Origin: Malonomonas rubra
GTDB lineage: Bacteria > Desulfobacterota > Desulfuromonadia > Desulfuromonadales > Geopsychrobacteraceae
NCBI RefSeq assembly: GCF_003247215.1
Contig: NZ_QKAP01000121.1
Coordinates: 20,274 to 84,273 of the forward strand
Direction: 5' to 3'
DNA: 64,000 nt
Shown here: in pieces, positions 47,944-56,284 of the stretch
Layout: each line of letters starts with the position of its first letter
Numbering within the stretch: position 1 is the first letter of the stretch
Position numbers and translations under genes: made by a program
Notes under the pieces: generated by a model
Told to the model about the DNA's origin: nothing
The model's input: only the letters and a program-made list of their open reading frames with translations
Database searches by the model: none

Positions 47944-49473
47944 ATGAGCAAGACTTTTTACATCACCACACCGATATATTACGTCAATGACGTCCCGCAC
48001 ATCGGCCATGCCTACACGACCCTGGCCTGTGACGTCATGGCCCGCTACAAGCGTTCGCGCGGTTTTGAGGTTGCCTTTCTGACCGGCACTGACGAGCATG
48101 GGCAGAAGGTCGAAACCGCCGCCAAAGCGAACGGCGAAACGCCACTGGAATTGGCTGACCGGGTTGTCAAGCGTTTTCAGGCGTTGTGGGAGAAACTGAA
48201 TTGCTCGCACACCGATTTCATCCGCACCACCCAAGAGCGGCACAAGCACACCGTCTCGGAGCAGTTCAAGACGATCCTCGACAAAGGCGACATCTACCTC
48301 GGCGAGTATGAGGACTGGTACTGCACCCCGTGCGAAACCTTCTGGACCGAAACGCAGCTGATCGATGGCAACTGCCCCGACTGCGGCCGAGAGACCACCA
48401 AGCTGAAGGAAGAGTCCTACTTCTTCAAGATGAGCAAATATCAGAACCAGCTGCTTAAACATATCGAGGAGAATCCGGACTTTATCCAACCGAAAACCCG
48501 GCGCAATGAGATCTTAAGCTTCGTCAAAGAGGGCTTACGCGACCTGTCGATCTCTCGGACCTCCTTCTCCTGGGGCATTCCGGTTCCCGGCAACGACAAG
48601 CACGTGCTTTACGTTTGGTTCGACGCCCTGACCAACTACATCTCGGCGCTCGGCTACCCGGAAGACCAGGAAGGTAAATTCGAGAAGTTCTGGCCGGCAG
48701 TTCACGTCATCGGTAAGGACATCCTGCGCTTCCACGCTGTCTACTGGCCGACCTTCCTGATGGCCGCGGGCGTACCGCTGCCGAAGCGGGTGGTCGCCCA
48801 CGGCTGGTGGACAGTCGAAGGACAGAAGATGAGCAAGAGTCTGCGCAACGTGGTCGAACCGAACATGCTGGTCGATAAGTACGGCGTCGATGCGATCCGC
48901 TACTTCCTGCTACGTGAAGTTCCCTTCGGGCTTGACGGTGACTTCTCACACAACTCCCTGATCCACCGGATCAATTCCGACTTGGCCAACGACCTCGGCA
49001 ACCTCGTCAGCCGCTCGACCGCGATGCTTGACAAGTATTTCAACGGCGAACTGCCGAAAACAGGCTCCCTGTCCGACATCGATCAGTCGCTGATAGACTG
49101 CTTCCCCGCCGCGCTGCAGAAAGTTGACGAACTGCTTGAAGAGATGGCCTTTAACAAGGCGCTGATGGCGATCTGGGAGCTGATCTCGGCCGGCAACAAG
49201 TACATCGACGACACCGCCCCCTGGGCGCTGGCGAAAGATCCGGAACAGCAAGAGCGACTCGGTACTGTGATGTACACCCTGCTTGAAGCGATCCGTATTA
49301 TCGGCCTGCTGGTGGCTCCGTTCATGCCGGAAACAGCCGCCAAAATCATGCAGATCCTTGGTTGCGACAGCGACAACCTGAACCTCGAGGGGCAGGACCA
49401 GTGGGGCGGGCTGCAGCCTGGTACCCAGATCGAAAAGGCCAGCCCCCTTTTCCCGCGCATTGAAACCGAGTAA
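47944..49473 (+). CDS. metG: Methionyl-tRNA synthetase
   Basis: A class Ia enzyme of 509 residues. TPIYYVNDVPHIGHAYTTLA (HIGH), a zinc knuckle in WYCTPCETFWTETQ and CPDCGRE, and GQKMSKSLRNVVEPN (KMSKS). It is shorter than E. coli MetG (677) and lacks the C-terminal dimerisation / tRNA-binding domain, a common natural variant. Start at 47944 with GGGGAG upstream. Confidence 0.98.
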   Translation: MSKTFYITTPIYYVNDVPHIGHAYTTLACDVMARYKRSRGFEVAFLTGTDEHGQKVETAAKANGETPLELADRVVKRFQALWEKLNCSHTDFIRTTQERHKHTVSEQFKTILDKGDIYLGEYEDWYCTPCETFWTETQLIDGNCPDCGRETTKLKEESYFFKMSKYQNQLLKHIEENPDFIQPKTRRNEILSFVKEGLRDLSISRTSFSWGIPVPGNDKHVLYVWFDALTNYISALGYPEDQEGKFEKFWPAVHVIGKDILRFHAVYWPTFLMAAGVPLPKRVVAHGWWTVEGQKMSKSLRNVVEPNMLVDKYGVDAIRYFLLREVPFGLDGDFSHNSLIHRINSDLANDLGNLVSRSTAMLDKYFNGELPKTGSLSDIDQSLIDCFPAALQKVDELLEEMAFNKALMAIWELISAGNKYIDDTAPWALAKDPEQQERLGTVMYTLLEAIRIIGLLVAPFMPETAAKIMQILGCDSDNLNLEGQDQWGGLQPGTQIEKASPLFPRIETE

Positions 49474-49500
49474 AATCAAAGTTATATAGTTACAACCTGT

Positions 49501-49530
49501 CGGGGCGCTCTAATGCGCCCCGCTGTTTTT
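49501..49530 (+). terminator. Terminator/attenuator between metG and the TatD fusion gene
   Basis: CGGGGCGC (49501-49508) pairs with GCGCCCCG (49515-49522) around a 6-base loop, followed by CTGTTTTTGG. It is a clear Rho-independent form. Its position means the downstream genes may have their own promoter or rely on read-through. Confidence 0.75.
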
Positions 49531-49541
49531 GGAGTATCGAA

Positions 49542-50930
49542 ATGTCACTACATCTTCCGCTACTGGTCGATAGCCACGCCCACCTTGACGGCGAGCAGTT
49601 CGCCAACGACCGGGACGAAACCATCCAGCGCGCCTATGAAAATGGTATCAGCCATATCCTGACGATCGGTTGCGACCTGGAAAGCTCGGCGGCCAGCGTG
49701 GCGATCGCAACCAAGCATGAAAAGATTTATGCCGCGGTAGGAGTTCACCCCCACGATGCCAGTGAAATCAACGCGCATAGCCTGAAGCAACTAAAAGAAC
49801 TGCTTTCTCGGCCTAAGGTTGTCGCGCTGGGGGAGATCGGCCTCGACTTCTTCCGTGACCGTTCACCGCGCGATGTACAGCAGGAAGCATTCCGACAGCA
49901 GATCCGCCTCGCCAAGCAGGTCGGCAAACCGATCATCGTTCACGACCGCGACGCCCACGACGAGGTCCTGCAGGTTCTGCTTGAGGAGAATGCAGCCGAA
50001 GTCGGCGGGGTACTGCACTGCTTCAGCGGCGACGTGGCGATGGCGAAAAAATGTCTAGCAATGGGCTTCTATCTTTCTTTTCCCGGCACCATCACCTACC
50101 CGAAAAATGATGCCGCCCGCGATGTAGTCAAGGCGGTGCCGATTGATAAGATGCTGGTCGAAACTGACTGCCCCTATCTTTCGCCACAAAAGTTCCGCGG
50201 CAAACGGAACGAGCCGGCCTACGTGCGTTACACTGCAGAAAAGGTCGCAGAAATCAAAGGGCTGACGATCGAGGATGTCGCTCGGGTGACCAGCCGCAAC
50301 TGTTTCGACCTATTTGGCTTCGGCGAGGTCGACCAGAGCAGCAAGATTGCTTACCAGATCCGCAATTCGCTTTATCTGAACATCACCAACCGCTGCACCA
50401 ACCACTGTATCTTCTGCGCCAAATTCGAGGATTTCGTCGTCAAGGGGCATGAACTGTTTCTTGAACGCGAACCGACTGCCGAAGAGGTGATGCAGGCGGT
50501 CGGCGATCCCAGCGGCTATGACGAAGTGGTCTTCTGCGGTTACGGAGAACCGTTGCTACGCCTCGACCTGATCAAAGAGGTCGCTGGGCAACTCAAGCAA
50601 CAAGGTGTTAAAATTCGTATTAACTCCGACGGACAGGCGAATCTGGTGCACAAGCGCAATATCCTGCCGGAGTTACAGGGACTGGTCGATACCATCTCGA
50701 TCTCACTCAACGCTCCGAATGGGGAAGAATACCAGCAGCTCTGCCAATCGAGTTTCGGAGTTAAGAGCTACCAGGCGGTGAAAGATTTCCTGCAGCAGGC
50801 GCCACTATATATCCCGGAAGTGATCGCTACAGCCGTCACCTATCCGGGTGTCGATATCGCCGCTTGTGAACAGGTCGCCGAGGAATTGGGGGTGCAGTTT
50901 CGCGTTCGTGAATACCAGGAAGTCGGCTGA
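49542..50930 (+). CDS. TatD-family nuclease fused to a radical SAM domain
   Basis: 462 residues, two parts. Residues 1-255 are a TatD metal-dependent hydrolase: VDSHAHLDGEQF, GEIGLDFF, KPIIVHDRDAH, LHCFSGD and VETDCPYLSP keep all metal ligands. Residues about 268-462 are a radical SAM domain: YLNITNRCTNHCIFCAKF has the CxxxCxxC cluster motif, followed by VVFCGYGEPLLRLDLI and RINSDGQANLVH. The two are separate neighbouring proteins in many bacteria (TatD-associated radical SAM proteins). The substrate of the radical SAM half is unknown. It lies between metG and gor. Confidence 0.92.
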   Translation: MSLHLPLLVDSHAHLDGEQFANDRDETIQRAYENGISHILTIGCDLESSAASVAIATKHEKIYAAVGVHPHDASEINAHSLKQLKELLSRPKVVALGEIGLDFFRDRSPRDVQQEAFRQQIRLAKQVGKPIIVHDRDAHDEVLQVLLEENAAEVGGVLHCFSGDVAMAKKCLAMGFYLSFPGTITYPKNDAARDVVKAVPIDKMLVETDCPYLSPQKFRGKRNEPAYVRYTAEKVAEIKGLTIEDVARVTSRNCFDLFGFGEVDQSSKIAYQIRNSLYLNITNRCTNHCIFCAKFEDFVVKGHELFLEREPTAEEVMQAVGDPSGYDEVVFCGYGEPLLRLDLIKEVAGQLKQQGVKIRINSDGQANLVHKRNILPELQGLVDTISISLNAPNGEEYQQLCQSSFGVKSYQAVKDFLQQAPLYIPEVIATAVTYPGVDIAACEQVAEELGVQFRVREYQEVG

Positions 50931-50948
50931 ACCGACAGAGAGGGCATT

Positions 50949-52322
50949 ATGGCCAGTTACGATTACGATCTGTTTGTCATCGGCGCCGGGTCCGGCGGGG
51001 TGCGTACCGCGCGGATGGCCGCTGCCGAAGGGATTAAGGTCGCCATCGCCGAGCAGAGTAAACCGGGCGGCACCTGTGTTAACCTCGGCTGCGTGCCGAA
51101 AAAACTCTACGTTCACGCCGCTGAGTACGGAGCCGGTTTTCTCCAGGCCTCCGGCTTCGGCTGGCAGAGCCCAGCACCGCTGCTCGACTGGCTGACCTTG
51201 CGCGACAACAAGTCGGAAACCATCAGCGAACTGAATGGCCTGTACGGCGAGATGCTCAGCAATGCCGGTGTGGAGATGATTACAGGCCACGCCAAACTCC
51301 TCGACGCCAACCGAGTCTCGGTGAATGGCAAGGAATTTTCGGCGGAACGGATCCTGCTCGCCACCGGCAGTCGCCCCTCCCTGCCCGACATTCCGGGCAA
51401 AGAGCATCTACTGACATCCGACCAGATCTTTGATCTGGAGCGGTTGCCGAAACGGATGCTGATCGTCGGCGGCGGCTACATCGCTACCGAATTTTCAGGC
51501 ATCTTCCACGGTCTCGGTGTGGACGTCACCCAGATCTACCGCCGGAAACTTTTCCTGCGTGGCTTCGATGGCGAGATCCGCGAATTTGTTGCCAAACAAA
51601 TGCGCAAAAAAAATATCGATCTGCGCTTCAACTGCGATCTGCGCCAAGTGGGGAAAAACCGTGACGGCAGTTTAACCGTTACCCTGCAGGATGGCAGCAG
51701 TCTGCAGACCGACCTGATCCTAGCGGCCACCGGTCGCATCCCCAACACTGAAGATCTCGGTTTGGATAATGCCGGTGTCGCAGTAGCGAACAATGGTGCG
51801 GTTATTGTCGATGATTTCTACCAAACCAACATCCCATCAATTTATGCCCTTGGTGATCTGATCAACCGGATGCAGCTGACCCCGGTCGCCCTGGCTGAAG
51901 GAATGACCCTGGTCCGCCATCTTTATAAAGGCGGCGCAGATCCGCTCGACTACACCCTGATCCCCACGGCCGTCTTCAGTCAGCCGAATATCGGCACGGT
52001 CGGCTTGACGGAAGAAGAAGCGCTCGAAAGCTATCCGCAGGTCGACGTCTACACCGCCAATTTCCGCTCCCTGAAACATGCTCTTTCCGGAAGCGGTGAG
52101 CGGGTGTTGATGAAGCTGTTGGTCGACCCGACCACGGACAGAGTCGTCGGCGCCCATATGGCGGGCGAGATGGCCGGAGAAACCATCCAGGGGATTGCCA
52201 TCGCCCTGAAAGCCGGTGCCACTAAAAGCGATTTCGACAAAACCATCGGCATCCACCCGACCAGCGCCGAGGAGTTCGTCACCATGCGGAGCAAAACCAG
52301 AACCGTAACCAAAGAACACTGA
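50949..52322 (+). CDS. gor: Glutathione-disulfide reductase-like flavoprotein
   Basis: 457 residues, pyridine-nucleotide disulfide oxidoreductase. FAD fold VIGAGSGGVRTARMAA, redox-active Cys43/Cys48 in GGTCVNLGCVPKKL, and an NADPH-binding fold GGGYIATEFSGIF followed by YRRKLFLRGFD, whose arginines favour NADPH. The FAD site is ALGDLI and the C-terminal His-Glu pair is in GIHPTSAEEF. It fits glutathione reductase best; related thiol-disulfide reductases are possible. It ends 17 bases before the putative selenoprotein gene, so the two are likely co-transcribed. Confidence 0.9.
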   Translation: MASYDYDLFVIGAGSGGVRTARMAAAEGIKVAIAEQSKPGGTCVNLGCVPKKLYVHAAEYGAGFLQASGFGWQSPAPLLDWLTLRDNKSETISELNGLYGEMLSNAGVEMITGHAKLLDANRVSVNGKEFSAERILLATGSRPSLPDIPGKEHLLTSDQIFDLERLPKRMLIVGGGYIATEFSGIFHGLGVDVTQIYRRKLFLRGFDGEIREFVAKQMRKKNIDLRFNCDLRQVGKNRDGSLTVTLQDGSSLQTDLILAATGRIPNTEDLGLDNAGVAVANNGAVIVDDFYQTNIPSIYALGDLINRMQLTPVALAEGMTLVRHLYKGGADPLDYTLIPTAVFSQPNIGTVGLTEEEALESYPQVDVYTANFRSLKHALSGSGERVLMKLLVDPTTDRVVGAHMAGEMAGETIQGIAIALKAGATKSDFDKTIGIHPTSAEEFVTMRSKTRTVTKEH

Positions 52323-52339
52323 TCGAAAAGGAGCAACTT

Positions 52340-52561
52340 ATGAAAGCGACTATTGAATACTGCGGCGAGTGAAACTATCGCGATCGTGCTACCAGTCTGG
52401 CAGCAAAAATGAAGCAGAAATTTGCAGCAGAAGTTCAACTGATCGAATCAAGCGGCGGTGTTTTTGAAGTTACCGTCGAGGGAGAACTGATCTTTTCGAA
52501 AAAGGCCACCGGTCAGTTTCCGGTCGAAGATCAGCTACTGGAAGAACTCGCGACCAAGTGA
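52340..52561 (+). CDS. SelW/Rdx-family selenoprotein with in-frame TGA (Sec11)
   Basis: A 73-residue thioredoxin-like protein. The ATG at 52340 has AGGAG 6 bases upstream. Reading gives MKATIEYCGE, then TGA at 52370-52372, then 62 further sense codons to a TGA at 52559. The TGA falls exactly at the U of the SelW motif C-x-x-U (Cys8, Sec11). Downstream GGVFEVTVEGELIFSKK and GQFP match the conserved F-E-V and S-K-K core of the family. Ordinary gene finding would break or miss it. A short hairpin follows the TGA. Its position after gor suggests a glutathione-linked redox role, which is inference. The alternative is a decayed gene with a nonsense codon, but the intact frame and the position argue for Sec. 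Confidence 0.9.
52388..52404 (+). promoter_or_regulatory. Candidate bacterial SECIS hairpin
   Basis: Starting 15 bases after the TGA, GCTACCA and TGGCAGC form a 7-position stem with one A-C mismatch and a GTC loop at 52395-52397. Bacterial SECIS elements are hairpins just 3' of the UGA with a G in the loop. The position and loop fit, but the stem is short. Confidence 0.45.
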
Positions 52562-52564
52562 TAA

Positions 52565-52602
52565 AAAGAAGGGTGCTGGCTTTTTTGCCAGCGCCCTTCT
52601 TT
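52565..52602. terminator. Bidirectional terminator between the selenoprotein gene and the aldehyde oxidoreductase gene
   Basis: AAAGAAGGGTGCTGGC (52565-52580) and GCCAGCGCCCTTCTTT (52587-52602) form a long stem with one mismatch around TTTTTT. A/T flanks make it work on both strands. The two genes converge here. Confidence 0.9.
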
Positions 52603-52616
52603 CTCGGATCAACCGA

Positions 52617-54455
52617 TCAATTCAAAACCCCCTTAAGTTCTGGCTCGAAGATCTCCCAGACCCGCTTCTCCAACTTCTCGATAAATTCCGGGGTGGTAAT
52701 GTTCGGCAACTTGATGTTCCGGTTCGGATTTTCAATCACCTCGGCAGGCAGTGAAAATTCGGCCTTGGTGTACCCCTGCCGAAGCTCCAAAGCCAACCCG
52801 CGCAAGAACGCGCGGCGCACGGCAGCCCTAATCTGTTCGGTGGTCAAATCGAAGTCGAATTCGCTCTTCAGGCAATCGACCACCATCTGCGTACCGATCC
52901 CCTTAGCGATATCGAAAAACTTGCACAGGCCGATCATGTCAAAACCGACGATATGCAGCTTATCTTCAGTGACCCCCTGCACCCAGGAATCGAGATCGGA
53001 TTTCCCTTCGCGGGTCAGCAGGCCGTAGGTGCCCATCGACATATGGCCGCCGGCGATCGCCCAGGCATAGCCGGGGTTGCTTTCCGGCTGGTAGGCGGGC
53101 AGTTCCAGCCCCTTGACATGATAGGCGTAAGATGTTTCTCCAAGCTGCTCGGACAACCGCATCGAGCCTTTGCCGACCTCAGGGCATTTCCCGGTTCCTG
53201 CAGTGATGATCAGCTCCCTCGCCTTTTCATAATCACCGAAGGTTGCCCCGTTCAGAAGCGGATTTTCTGGGTGCCGCTCGTTGTAGGACATCACGTAGGA
53301 GATCGTTACTCCAAGCGAGATCGAATCCATCCCGTAGTTGTCGCTTAGTTGAATCAGCCGCGCGGCTTGTCCCGCATCGTGAATGCCGAGATTGGTGCTG
53401 AGCAGGTTTAACGGCTCATAGTCGAACTTGGCTAGAAACTCGCCTTTGCTGCCATCGGCGTTCCGTTCAGAGATGTTGTTGTGGCAGGTGATCCCGCAAC
53501 GGAAACAAGCTTCCGACTTGATGTCGTATTCTTTCTCGACATTTTCCCGGAAAAGTTTCTCCGGCAATGCATTTCCCTGAGGCCGGAAATTGTTGACCGG
53601 CACCGCGTTAAATTCCTGCAACACATCGTAGGCGGCCCAGGTACCGCCACCGCCACCGCGACTGATCGGCTGAATGCGTGCCGAGCCACCTCCCTTGATG
53701 ACATTGAGATTCACCGCCTTGACCGCATCGCTAACCGGTTTAACCTTATCCTTGCTCTGCGCAACCAGAGCAAGGATATTCTTGTAGCCCATCAGCGAAC
53801 CCATCCCACCGCGACCTGCAAAACGGCACTTGTCTTCTTTGGATTTCAGCTGATTTTCGGTGGAAAGGGCCACCGCGCCCATATAATTATGTTCCCAGTT
53901 CTCACCTGCGGGGCCGATGGCGGCGAAGTGGGCATCAGGATAGTCTTTCTGCAGGGCCATAATTTTGTCGTGGGTAGAAAGTCCCAGCAGCTGCTCGGCC
54001 GGTTTCAACTCGACACGGGGGCCGGCTTTACTCTCCGTAATAACAACATAGACCGGCTCCTCTGAGCGATTCTCGAAAATCAGCTCATCCAAGCCGGCCC
54101 ACTTGAATTTGGCGCCAAATTTTCCGCTGCCGGTCGACCACATCGCTGCGGGCAAGCCGATTTTCGAACCCTTGATCGGGCTATAACCGGAGAAATATGT
54201 GCGCATGCCGGTCATCGCGGTTGAGCCGGTCAGCAGGCCGGTATTGACGATCAGCGGGTTCTGCTCACAATAGGCGTGGGTGATTTTTCGCAGAGCCAAG
54301 TCCTGAAAGGAACGCCCGAAGCCGCCGAGGACATCTTCCAGATTCCGGCATGGCACCTCGACAAAAACCATTTCCCCGGTTTTCAGATCAACCGTACAGC
54401 GCTTATACAGAACTGCGGACGGATTTGCTGTAGGATCGTTCGTCAAGATATTCAT
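52617..54455 (-). CDS. Aldehyde:ferredoxin oxidoreductase (tungsten family)
   Basis: 612 residues. Oxidises aldehydes to acids with ferredoxin as acceptor through a tungsto-bispterin and a [4Fe-4S] cluster. Pterin-binding GRGGMGSLMGYKN, cluster cysteines 317, 320 and 324 in CFRCGITCHNN plus one in MIGLCKFF, and GMDSISLGVTISYVMS are AOR-family features. There is no signal peptide, so it is cytoplasmic. A MoaD-like gene lies 42 bases upstream. The exact aldehyde cannot be told; relatives include AOR, GOR and FOR enzymes. Confidence 0.93.
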   Translation of the reverse strand: MNILTNDPTANPSAVLYKRCTVDLKTGEMVFVEVPCRNLEDVLGGFGRSFQDLALRKITHAYCEQNPLIVNTGLLTGSTAMTGMRTYFSGYSPIKGSKIGLPAAMWSTGSGKFGAKFKWAGLDELIFENRSEEPVYVVITESKAGPRVELKPAEQLLGLSTHDKIMALQKDYPDAHFAAIGPAGENWEHNYMGAVALSTENQLKSKEDKCRFAGRGGMGSLMGYKNILALVAQSKDKVKPVSDAVKAVNLNVIKGGGSARIQPISRGGGGGTWAAYDVLQEFNAVPVNNFRPQGNALPEKLFRENVEKEYDIKSEACFRCGITCHNNISERNADGSKGEFLAKFDYEPLNLLSTNLGIHDAGQAARLIQLSDNYGMDSISLGVTISYVMSYNERHPENPLLNGATFGDYEKARELIITAGTGKCPEVGKGSMRLSEQLGETSYAYHVKGLELPAYQPESNPGYAWAIAGGHMSMGTYGLLTREGKSDLDSWVQGVTEDKLHIVGFDMIGLCKFFDIAKGIGTQMVVDCLKSEFDFDLTTEQIRAAVRRAFLRGLALELRQGYTKAEFSLPAEVIENPNRNIKLPNITTPEFIEKLEKRVWEIFEPELKGVLN

Positions 54456-54497
54456 AGCACTCTCCCTGTCATAGCATCAAAAACTGCAACGGATTAC

Positions 54498-54722
54498 TCA
54501 ACCACCTTCCAGGATCGGTAGCAGCGTCAGCTTATCCCCGTCATGCAACAGATCGGTAAAGGTCGCATGGGTATCATTGATCAAGGCAATACCGAGAATC
54601 TGTTCCGGCAATTGTAAACGAGCAACGACATCTTTAACTGACGAGCCGCAGGGGTAATCTTGCGTTTGTTCGGTAAACCGACCAACGCGAAACGCTCCGA
54701 CCAACCGTACCCTGATCTGCAT
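54498..54722 (-). CDS. MoaD/ThiS-like sulfur carrier protein
   Basis: 74 residues from the ATG at 54722, which has AAGG 8 bases upstream; the open frame runs to 54797 but the extra N-terminus is implausible. It is a ubiquitin-fold protein, MQIRVRLVGAFRVGRF ... LLHDGDKLTLLPILEGG, ending in the Gly-Gly needed for adenylation and thiocarboxylation. This is the small subunit of molybdopterin synthase type, which puts the dithiolene sulfurs into the cofactor. Its place directly before the aldehyde oxidoreductase points to a dedicated tungstopterin supply. Confidence 0.85.
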   Translation of the reverse strand: MQIRVRLVGAFRVGRFTEQTQDYPCGSSVKDVVARLQLPEQILGIALINDTHATFTDLLHDGDKLTLLPILEGG

Positions 54723-54847
54723 CACAACAACCTTGCACCTTTTCTGTATACAAAAACGTATGCAGCATAACAAAAAACGACCAGCAGGAAAATCCAAACT
54801 GCCGAGTTGAGGCGACTTATGAAATTATTGCTCTGATATTGTGACAA

Positions 54848-54879
54848 ATACAAACCCCGCCTGACAGCGGGGTTTGTAT
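54848..54879. terminator. Terminator after the octaheme cytochrome gene
   Basis: ATACAAACCCCGC (54848-54860) and GCGGGGTTTGTAT (54867-54879) form a perfect 13-bp stem around CTGACA, with T-rich flanks on the minus strand (TTTGTATTTG). It lies between the cytochrome stop and the MoaD-like gene, so the latter may have a separate promoter. Confidence 0.75.
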
Positions 54880-54898
54880 ATTTAAGATATTCGAAAGG

Positions 54899-56212
54899 CT
54901 ACTGAGCAAACAACTTGCTGTAAATTTGCTGAAAATCGCCGGTTTTGATCGCTTTTTTGATCTCCCCGGTATTAGTGCTCAGCCATGTATGCATCGGATC
55001 GTTTTTCAGCAGGTTATCGATGTAGGCATTAACCTTCGCGTTGTTGTACTTACGCGCTTCTGGGATCAGCTTGAAGTAGAAGTTGTGAGCTACGTCGTAG
55101 ATCCCATGCCACCAGGCATAATCGGGGGCCATCATTGCGGCTCCCATCCGGGCGCGACGACCCTCATGGTGCCAGAGTTCCCAGTATTCCCACTCGATCG
55201 GGTTGGAAAAGGCGGCTACGTTTTCGAGCAACTTCTCTTCCTTGACCAGTTTGATAATCTCTCCGGCCGGTTTGGCGAATTTCTCGTTATAGAGTTTGAC
55301 CTGGGCATCATACTGGAAATAGTGGCCATCAACAAAACGCTGTTGGTGACAATTCAGACAAACGTTCTGCATGTTTTGACGTTTTTTCTCCCAGTTGTCT
55401 TTGTTCTTAGAGACCGGCGGACGCAGAGTCCAAGAGATCCGCTGGCCAACATCATGGGTAATCGGCATATCCGCTGTCGCCGACATGTGGCAGGTGGCGC
55501 AGGTCGGGGCTTCATAATAGTCCTTGCCGACCACCCAGTCATCGCTGTTGAGGGCCATCTTTTCCTTGTTGTTGAAGTAAGCGATGCCATGTTTCGACTC
55601 TTCGTAGATCTCTTTCTGCGGATGATCGGGACCGAGGTGGCACTTGCCGCAGTTTTCAGGCTGGCGGGCCTGGGCGGCCGAGAACGAATGGCGGGCATGA
55701 CAGGCGTTACACGCCCCCTTGGAACCATCTGGGTTGATGCGGCCGATGCCGCTGTTGGGCCAGGTTTTCGGCGACAACTTGTTCGGGGCATCAGGATCGA
55801 TCACCACCTTGCCACCGTGACAAGAGGCACAGCCGACAATAGCCACCGGCTCACCGCCCGCTGCATGTGCCAAATAGGCGTCGTTCGACTCCAGAATCTC
55901 GCCGGCATGAGCATGGTAGGAAGCGGAGGTCTCCTGCTCGATTTTCGGGTGACACTTGCCACAATCCTTTGGGGTCACTAGGGTCGCGATAGTGGCGCCA
56001 TTATGTTCGAAAGCATCAACATCAGCAGCGTCCGCACCGTGACAATCGAGGCAGCCAATCTCGCTCTGCCCATGCTTTGAATTTTTCCATTGCAGATACA
56101 GCCCAGGATTACTCTCTTTGTGGCAACTGATACAGTCAGTCGCCGCAAATGAAGAGCCGGCTGCATAGGCTCCCACAAACAACAGTAATCCTAAAAAAGC
56201 TATCTTTTTCAC
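54899..56212 (-). CDS. Octaheme c-type cytochrome, hydroxylamine oxidoreductase family
   Basis: 437 residues with a Sec signal peptide (MKKIAFLGLLLFVGAYAAG, cleavage before ATDCISCH), hence periplasmic. Eight CxxCH motifs are present: CISCH, CLDCH, CGKCH, CASCH, CNACH, CGKCH, CATCH, CLNCH. The C-terminal WHHEGRRARMGAAMMAPDY segment followed by WWHG is characteristic of the HAO family. Homologues oxidise hydroxylamine or, in epsilon- and delta-proteobacteria, reduce nitrite/hydroxylamine to ammonia. Which direction applies depends on a cross-linking tyrosine that I could not place without an alignment. It is preceded by a ferredoxin gene and a CRP/FNR-type site. Confidence 0.92.
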   Translation of the reverse strand: MKKIAFLGLLLFVGAYAAGSSFAATDCISCHKESNPGLYLQWKNSKHGQSEIGCLDCHGADAADVDAFEHNGATIATLVTPKDCGKCHPKIEQETSASYHAHAGEILESNDAYLAHAAGGEPVAIVGCASCHGGKVVIDPDAPNKLSPKTWPNSGIGRINPDGSKGACNACHARHSFSAAQARQPENCGKCHLGPDHPQKEIYEESKHGIAYFNNKEKMALNSDDWVVGKDYYEAPTCATCHMSATADMPITHDVGQRISWTLRPPVSKNKDNWEKKRQNMQNVCLNCHQQRFVDGHYFQYDAQVKLYNEKFAKPAGEIIKLVKEEKLLENVAAFSNPIEWEYWELWHHEGRRARMGAAMMAPDYAWWHGIYDVAHNFYFKLIPEARKYNNAKVNAYIDNLLKNDPMHTWLSTNTGEIKKAIKTGDFQQIYSKLFAQ

Positions 56213-56284
56213 GATATTGCCTCCTTGACGATATAGGGGTCGTTGAGCGCGTAGTAAACCGTTATGGCTTGAATTGCGTTTCTG

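Noticed and set aside
47602..48489. A 295-codon open frame on the minus strand
   Set aside because: Spans antisense of the ricT low-complexity tail and metG; hydrophobic stretches come from the reverse of Lys/Gln-rich codons.
52340..52372. Reading the TGA as a true stop giving a 10-residue peptide
   Set aside because: The frame continues for 62 sense codons with SelW-family features and the TGA sits at the known Sec position.
52049..52438. Minus-strand frame across the gor end and the selenoprotein start
   Set aside because: Antisense to two well-supported genes and without a plausible start site.
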